Below, piece by piece: positions 57,409 to 64,000 of a stretch of 64,000 nucleotides of DNA; the first letter of the stretch is position 1, and each line of letters begins with the position of its first letter. Source of the stretch: Mikania micrantha. Its lineage: Eukaryota; Streptophyta; Magnoliopsida; Asterales; Asteraceae. Below the pieces are notes generated by a model. That model did not search any database. It was not told the DNA's origin and saw only the letters and a program-made list of their open reading frames with translations. A program made the translations under genes and the position numbers. The stretch spans positions 91,788,137-91,852,136 of the forward strand of contig CM018692.1 in NCBI GenBank assembly GCA_009363875.1, read 5' to 3'.

Positions 57409-57644
57409 ACCAAAGAGGCATTGTCTCTATAATACTCCAAGATTCTTCTAAATGAGAGGTATTGGGTTCAAATCTCTCCCGCAGCGAAAAAAGGGGTCTG
57501 TGGGAGGTCAGGGGGTTTTCCCAGTGGGGTTTCCTCCTGGGTTGTTGTGCTAGCTCATGGGAGGTCCAGGTAACTAGACCTTGGTGACATGGCCTGAAAA
57601 CAGCGGGCTCACACGATTGAGACCTTCGCCGTTCAAAGAAAAAA
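57409..57644 (+). mobile_element. tRNA-derived SINE
   Basis: The B-box GGGTTCAAATCTC is at 57474. The 3' end CGCCGTTCAAAGAAAAAA matches the CCGTTCAAAAAAAAA end of the SINE at 29816-30105. The flanks AACTATTTTGTTTA (57396-57409) and AACTTTTGTTTA (57650-57661) form a likely target duplication with a 2-base indel. The A-box is not well preserved. Confidence 0.65.
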
Positions 57645-57797
57645 CTAATAACTTTTGTTTAAAATAACCAATGTTTTAAAACCAAGTGTTGGAAGAGAGA
57701 CTGATTCCCATGACTTTTAAATCACCTACATTTAAAACAGTTAAAAAGGTTAAAAGAAATTGGACTCAAAATTAATTGATTCGTTTATGAAGAAGCT

Positions 57798-57990
57798 TTT
57801 TTTTTTTAACGCCCAACTAATTAACTGTCTACGCGGCCCCCAATGGCTAAAGGATGCCCAAGCTGGCCACTAGTCTAGACGGACAGAGCCTCTAGCACAC
57901 CAGCCACCAATTCTCGGGAAAAACCAGACCTAAGCACCGGCTCAAACGCACAACGATGAGCCTGAGTCAAGACATACTTGGCTAATGATT
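57798..57990 (-). mobile_element. SINE-like element with poly(A) end
   Basis: On the - strand TTAGCCAAGTATG (A-box type) and TGTGCGTTTGAGCC (B-box type) head a GC-richer body that ends GGGCGTTAAAAAAAAAA. No target duplication is settled. Confidence 0.45.
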
Positions 57991-58799
57991 TGCTCATTTG
58001 TTAACTTATTGGTTCGCTAAATGGTTGTTTGTTTGGTTCGTTCAAATTAGAGTTCCAATTATAACTTTTATAAAGTACAAGTCAAAATTATACCATACTA
58101 CATAACTTAACATTTTACATAAATTATAATTTTATAAGTCAAAATTATATATAAATCTTAATCTAAACTATTATTGAAGTATTCAAATATATTATAGTGA
58201 TATAGTCATTTGATATGTCTTATGAAAAAAAAATTAAAAATATATAGAAGACAATCATAGTTTATAAGCTATTTTTCTCGTGTAATATAGTTGAATGAGT
58301 TAACAAAACAAATGTATAATAATTTTTTGCAATTACATATGTGGACACATAAAAATTATCAAAAACAAAAATCTTAAAGATTAAAAATCAGGCTTAATTA
58401 TGAGCCAACTCGACTATCTCCTTATTAAATGAGTTGGTGCGACACAACTTTTTAGCCTCGTAAGCTAAACAAATCGTCTCAACAAATTAAGATAACAAAT
58501 ATAAAATTACTTTTATAATTATATGAACATGTTTAAAAAATAACAAAATCAATATTTTTAATTTAAAATCTTGCTCATAAGCCACTTGACTTGTTTTCAA
58601 ACGAACCAAGTATGAGCACAACTTTTTATCCTCTTAAAACCTAATTCAAATTGGGTTGATTATATTACAAAGAAGCTGAGCCAAAACTCCACCTCAACTC
58701 GGTTTTTTAACATCACAAGGTAGTTATTATTTAGCAAAATTTTGTAAGAAAGATTTGAGTTATTACAGTTGTATTTACCTTCTTTATTTATATATATAA
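57991..58799. other. AT-rich intergenic DNA, nothing recognised
   Basis: No coding region or clear element ends. Confidence 0.5.
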
Positions 58800-59720
58800 C
58801 TAGGTTAGTATCCCGTGTATTACACGCGTTGAATAAAAATTAATAAGTATTCAATAATATAAATTTAAAAATTTTAAATGATTTTTTGATTTAAAATATG
58901 GTCATCATTACATAGAAAATAAAATAATAGGATTGTATTATAAAAAAAAATCTTTTTTCAAAGTTTGGTTTTTAAACATTTAATTTTAAAAAGGTTGTTT
59001 TTAAAAAATGTCATTTTTTTTACAAAATTTTAGGATGTTATATCTATTATTACATAAGTTGATAAAGAAAAAAAAAAATAGTTAACAATAATGACTTATA
59101 AATTAAAAGATTTTATGAGTTATAAATCATTGGAAAATTTTCGTATTTTATAATAATTTGATTTTTTAAAAATTTTCTTTTAAACATTAAAATATTTTAT
59201 ATTACATTAAGAAATCTTTTTTAATTATAGGGTCAATTACATATACTTCATGCTAAAATCATTTATTATATATTTCCACTTTCTATACAAAATATATTAC
59301 ATATTTATCTATTTAATTAAAATGCAAATTATGTGTTTCCTATTTTACCCTCAATAAACTAACTAAAAACAACTTACATACTTTTCCTTACTAAGAGTCA
59401 ATTTTGAAACATGTGGATATTGTAATTTTATTTTAACATTGAGGATATATGTAATTTTGATGTTTAATAAAGGGATATATGATATTATCCCTTAATTATA
59501 AAATGTATGTTTCACATAATTAGTATTTAATACTATTATGCTTAATATTTGTTTTAATATTAAGAACTTTCTTTGATTAAAAAATGTATAAAAAATATAT
59601 AATTATATAATTATTATTTACTAAAATTGTTTATTTATTAGGAGAGAAAAGCAAGTGTGAAAATACTCTAAACTTTTGAAAAGTGTCAATTGTTTTGATT
59701 TATTAATATTTATTAAGTAT
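58800..59720 (-). mobile_element. Helitron-like element, 3' end clear
   Basis: On the - strand the right end is CGTGTAATACACGGG, ATACTAAC, CTAG before T. The GGAGAGAAAAGCAAG block at about 59641 resembles the subterminal 5' region of the copy at 54962-55269. The exact 5' end is not found. Confidence 0.5.
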
Positions 59721-59908
59721 AATAATAAATTTATATATATAAAAAACAAATTACACTAAGAAAGTGTCATTTTTTGTATTTTTTTAGACTGAAACACCAA
59801 ATCAAAGACAAGTAAATTAGGCATTAGAAGTTGTACATTTAAGTCCCACCATGTATCCAGCTAACTTCGTAATCATATCACCGCAAAAGCAACGTTTTCC
59901 TCAGCTCG

Positions 59909-59915
59909 TATAAAT
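59909..59915 (+). promoter_or_regulatory. TATA box of the bHLH gene
   Basis: TATAAAT lies 93 bases upstream of the ATG. The following leader is rich in CCACCA and CTC, as in many plant 5' untranslated regions. Confidence 0.65.
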
Positions 59916-60001
59916 CCACTCACCCTCTTCCCTCTGCAACAACACCACCACCACTCTCATCTTCATCCTCTCACTCCAAATCCAAAACCACCATTTTTAA
60001 C

Positions 60002-62218
60002 ATGCTATCAAGAGCCAACAGTGTCATCTGGATGGAAGATGAAACACAGAATCAAACTAACAACCAACAAAATCATGAAATCAACACCATTTCGACATTC
60101 AAATCAATGCTTGAAGTTGAAGATGAAGATGAACACAACAACAATTGGTTCTTGCAACCACAGAACAACTTGTTGTTGCAGACTGTTGATTGTTCATCGA
60201 CTTGCACACCTGATTCTGGGTTTCAGAACATTGATTCCAATCAAGTTCAGTTCTTTTTGACTCCACCAAAACCCACGATTTCTTCCTTTAATTCGTTGAA
60301 TGAAACCTTTGATCTTGGCTGTGGAAATGGGTACTCGAACCCTGTTCTACCAGGGTTTTGTGATTTAGGGTCACAATCGCAAATTGGGGGTTCGAATTTG
60401 GGCTCAGATCCTCAGTTTTCTAGTAACCATTTGCTTCAATTGGCTGGAAATGGGTTCGGGTCGCCCCCGTTTCCGTTTTCCGACAATGGGTTCGCCGGAA
60501 ATTCCTTGATTTTAAACCGGTCGAAATTGCTCAAACCCTTGGATAACTTTGCTTCCACCGGAGCTCCACCGACTTTATTTCAAAAACGAGCTGCTTTGAG
60601 AAGAAGTTTGAGTGACGTCAACGCCGGCGACGGTGCAGATGAGATGAATGAGAAGAAGAGGAAGATCAGCGGTGGAAATTGGGATGATGTTGATAATCTC
60701 AGTCTGGATGGCTCCGGTTTGAATTATGACTCCGATGAGTTCACCGTCAACACCACCGGTAATTTTGAAGAAAATGGAGTCAAGATTAGTGGTGGCAATT
60801 GCTCTATTTCTAACAGTACAGTCACCGGCGCCGGTGGGGGTAACCAGAAAGGGAAGAAGAAAGGGGTTCCGGCGAAGAATTTAATGGCCGAAAGACGCCG
60901 GAGAAAGAAGCTAAATGACCGGCTTTACATGCTCCGGTCTGTTGTACCCAAAATCAGCAAGGTGAGAATCAACCATATTTTTTCTAAAAAAAATAAAAGT
61001 TAAAACCATTTAAAATGCTAAATCACACATCTTTTTAATTCTACATTTAAAAGTAAATTTAAATCTAACACAACTTTTGTTCATTGTGGGACATAACATA
61101 CAAACTTACACCACAATTCACACCACAAATTACGTTTTGTATTACAAGACTTAAACCTTCGTATATTCGTATTTCATAACGTTGGTTCTATTTCTTAACC
61201 AACACCTTTAATACTTAAACGCGTGGGAGATGCACATTTTACATCCATCTTTTGGTACCAAGAATCACTCACACGTACTTTAATTCTACTTCCAAATCAG
61301 CACTTTTTGTTTATTGTTTTTGTTTTTATTATATTTTTGTTACAAGACTTGAATCCTCGACCACTTTACGTGGGTACCGCTTAGCCGTAGGGTTTTGGCA
61401 TCAAGAATCATTTGATTTTAACTTCTAGTGTTTAAACTTGAATCTTGATGTGGATTCATCAATGTATGAACAAACCAATTGTTGATCACAAGTTTCATGA
61501 AACATAATTAACGGAATGTTGTTGATTTCAGATGGACAGAGCTTCAATCCTTGGAGACGCGATCGAGTATCTTAAAGAGCTTCTTCAAAAGATCAATGAC
61601 CTTAACCATGAACTTGAAGCAACCCCATCAAGCTCTTCACTGACACCCACTGCCGCCACCACCATGGCGGCCGCAGGTTTCTACCCACTAACCCCAACTC
61701 CACCAGCCTCCCTTCGCGGATCAAAGAAGAACTTTGCCCCACCACAATCGCTAGCCCAACCGGCCAGCCGGCTAGAGTAATACCCATGTTACAACATGAT
61801 CTAATCACATTATTGAATTATGAATTGTTAACAAAATATAATTTTTTCAAGTGGGTTGGATTTAGGTTGAAGTGAGGCAGAGAGAAGGAAGAGCAGTGAA
61901 CATCCATATGTTCTGCAGCAGGAGGCCTGGTTTGCTTCTCTCAACCATGAGAGCTCTTGATAATCTTGGTCTAGACATTCAACAAGCTGTTATAAGTTGC
62001 TTCAACGGCTTTGCGCTTGATGTTTTCCGGGCCGAGGTTGCAATTTACACCATCTTTAGATGTTTTTGATTCATTTTGATGATTGTTTTTGGTTCAATTT
62101 TATGGGTTTGATAGTTGGTTTTTTGGATTTGTAGCAATGCAAAGAAGGGCAAGATGTTCACCCTGATCAGGTTAAAGCAGTGCTGCTGGAGTCTGCAGGG
62201 TACCATGGTGTAGCTTGA
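60002..62218 (+). CDS. ICE1: ICE1/SCREAM-type bHLH transcription factor
   Basis: Exons are 60002-60961, 61532-61776, 61866-62036 and 62135-62218 (GT-AG borders), giving about 486 residues, close to Arabidopsis ICE1. Family marks are the LLLQTVDCSSTC block, TLFQKRAALRRS (KRAA motif), GLNYDSDE, then the basic region KNLMAERRRRKKLNDRLYML (from 292) and the helix-loop-helix across intron 1 (SVVPKISK/MDRASILGDA), and an ACT-like C-terminus (RAVNIHMF, GLDIQQAVISCFNGFALDVF). ICE1 and its paralogue SCRM2 activate CBF cold-response genes and pair with SPCH, MUTE and FAMA in stomatal development. One base is missing in the C run at 61710-61712; without it exon 2 runs into a stop at 61778. In the restored frame exon 2 contains IKEE, matching the known ICE1 SUMO site. 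ICE1 versus SCRM2 is not decided. Confidence 0.9.
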
Positions 62219-62420
62219 GCGCCTGCCCCGATCGAATGGTCAATTTGTTTGGGTTGAGTTTCAGAAGGAAGCAGTAGCTTTTGATATGAATGTAGTTTTG
62301 GTGTTTGGTTTAGAAGGTATTGGAAGGAGCTGAATATGTGAAATGTTTGAGGTGTCTTTGAATTTTGGTTTTTAGGTGGTGATTGTTATTTAAATGAATC
62401 ATATTTTCTTCATGTGTTTT
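62219..62420 (+). other. 3' untranslated region of the bHLH gene
   Basis: T- and G-rich sequence after the stop codon, typical of plant 3' ends, followed by a T run at 62416. No canonical AATAAA stands out. Confidence 0.4.
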
Positions 62421-63739
62421 TTTTTTTTTTTTAAAAAAATGAAAGACAAAATAAAGAAGAAGCTCAAAAAAACTACAAGTGTTGCAAAAGATAGACTGTT
62501 TGTTATCAAGTAAATCCATGTCACTTGTATTTTTATAAATGTTCAATGGCGGATCTATGTGTGTGGGTTAACGGGAACACACCGTAAGATATTGTCAAGA
62601 GAAATGGTAGTTATTGACGGTTAAATACGCAGATTAAGTTAATTCATGTCATATAAATTAAATAAACTATGTTTCCTGAACTCTACAAGGGACTTTGCCC
62701 CTTAGCTCCTATATGTTGTCAGACCCATTAACTCTCATATATGCGTAAATCTTTTCCAAAGAGACCAAAAACTGATTTCAAATTCGAACTAATCTAAACG
62801 AGTATAAAAGCCTAATCAAATCAACCAAAATACTCCTTTGTTCATTTCGAAAGAATTTGTACAACCAAATCGCACTCAAAAGCTTTTTGGGATTAAAAAT
62901 CGGGACCTCCAAAGGCATCGCCCGTTGCTACTGAACATCTAATCGAAACCCATCCATTTGTAAACAAAGGTTAGTGCTATATAAATCATTACATTTGTTT
63001 TTGCGAGGGTAACAAAAGCCCTATGTTTAATTTGATCATCGAGTTCACAATTGCTCGAATTCAAATACAAAGTGATCTAGGGTTTCGGGGTTTTGAAACC
63101 TGGGTTGGGGGTTGGGAGGGGGGGGGGGTCCACGGGTTATGTTAAGCTTATTACGGTTGGATCCACCTTATGTTCAAGACTCTAGTCCTAGAGCTTATGA
63201 TTTCATCCTATTGGTCATGGTTTTGATTCTTGTCCAGCCAGGTTAAACCGGTTTTGGACCTTATTTTTTTTATTTTTTGATTTGAAAATCATTTTTAATT
63301 TCTAATTTCGCATAAAATATTTTAAATAAAAATATTATTATTTTGATAAAAAATTATCTACACTCTTAATAAATTTTTTATAACATATAAATTGTTTTAA
63401 AAAGAATTTTAAAAAATGTTCTTATACATTTTATAAAAATATATATTAACATTTCATATATAATATCCAAATAAGTTTTAATCATTATGATTAATTGTTT
63501 TACAACTTATTGAAAACATATTATAAGTAATATACAAGTATTTTTATAATCATTACAAATGAATTTAAAACTATTTAAAGACTATTTGTGATGCATTTAT
63601 ATTTTAGAAAATTTTCATCATTATATATTTCTTTTAAAAGAGAATTATTTTGATAAATTCTTTTAAATGATTATTATATATATATATTAAAAATCAAAGT
63701 TTTACTCTGAGTGAAAATATTGTTCATTTCGTACGCTTT
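62421..63739. other. Intergenic DNA, no gene recognised
   Basis: A G run at about 63116-63128 and an AT-rich stretch from 63250 are the only notable features. The block at 62545-62720 looks like part of a dispersed repeat, but I cannot name it. Confidence 0.45.
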
Positions 63740-63916
63740 TCTTTGCGTTAGGTACACTCCCCTGCTTCCTCTTGCTTTCTCTTTTATAGAGTTTCTGCCA
63801 ACCCTTTCTTTTACCTTCTTCTAGGTCCTACATACGACATCCGTTTTCTTCTTCCTCCTCCGGTGTCATCTGCTTCATCGACTATCATCGGTTTTCTTGG
63901 CTGCTGAAGATTTCAG
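63740..63916 (+). other. Possible 5' untranslated exon of a gene beyond the window
   Basis: CT-rich leader-like DNA (TTCTTCTTCCTCCTCCGG) ends at ATTTCAG/GTATGC, a good splice donor at 63916/63917. CTTTTATAGAG near 63780 could be its TATA element. No start codon is assigned. Confidence 0.3.
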
Positions 63917-64000
63917 GTATGCTTTCCTTGACACTTGATTCATCCTACTAAATGAGATTAGGATTTCGTTTGATTCTTAGGGTTTCAAAACATGTGTAAA

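Noticed and set aside
60021..60260. Second small protein overlapping the start of ICE1
   Set aside because: It is an alternative frame of exon 1 with no independent support.

Overview
The window is nuclear DNA of a flowering plant. It is AT-rich, its genes carry GT-AG introns, and plant-type LTR retrotransposons, MULE, hAT and Helitron-like elements and tRNA-derived SINEs make up most of it. A eudicot is clear; an asterid, possibly Asteraceae, is my impression from the element families and is not proven. One 100-base assembly gap lies at 23104-23203.

Two host genes are present, both on the + strand. The first (2180-14168) encodes a protein of about 1,710 residues with an N-terminal GHKL (HSP90/histidine-kinase/gyrase-type) ATPase domain and five tandem modules of about 112 residues; it belongs to the plant NO VEIN-like group. 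Its second intron is 6.8 kb because an old Copia element sits in it (about 2815-8812), carrying a SINE and a 2.9 kb gag-only Copia element (3725-6616, target duplication ACCCG). The second gene (60002-62218, four exons) is an ICE1/SCREAM-type bHLH transcription factor. Each gene needs one missing base to be restored before its exons read through.

Region by region: 1-2179 is AT-rich upstream DNA with a 40-bp minisatellite. 2180-14330 is the ATPase gene. 14.3-30.1 kb holds small elements: hAT-like elements with 8-bp target duplications, SINEs, Helitron-like ends, a 1.2 kb fold-back element and a TA-linked MITE. 30.36-50.70 kb is one nested block. A degraded MULE encodes a FAR1-like transposase, an OTU protease and an ATHILA-ORF1-like protein, and is bordered by arrays of an 83-bp palindromic repeat. 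It was entered by a 2.8 kb LTR, now solo (target duplication TATGG), which was entered in turn by a 12.0 kb chromodomain-bearing Ty3/Gypsy element (36983-48985, target duplication GTTTA). 50.7-59.7 kb holds a 352-bp tandem duplication, a MITE with a GC-rich interior, more Helitron-like ends, SINEs and microsatellites. After the bHLH gene the last 1.8 kb is intergenic, with a possible 5' untranslated exon of another gene near 63.9 kb.

The two host genes show no functional link. The other coding regions belong to mobile elements and are broken by frameshifts or stop codons.
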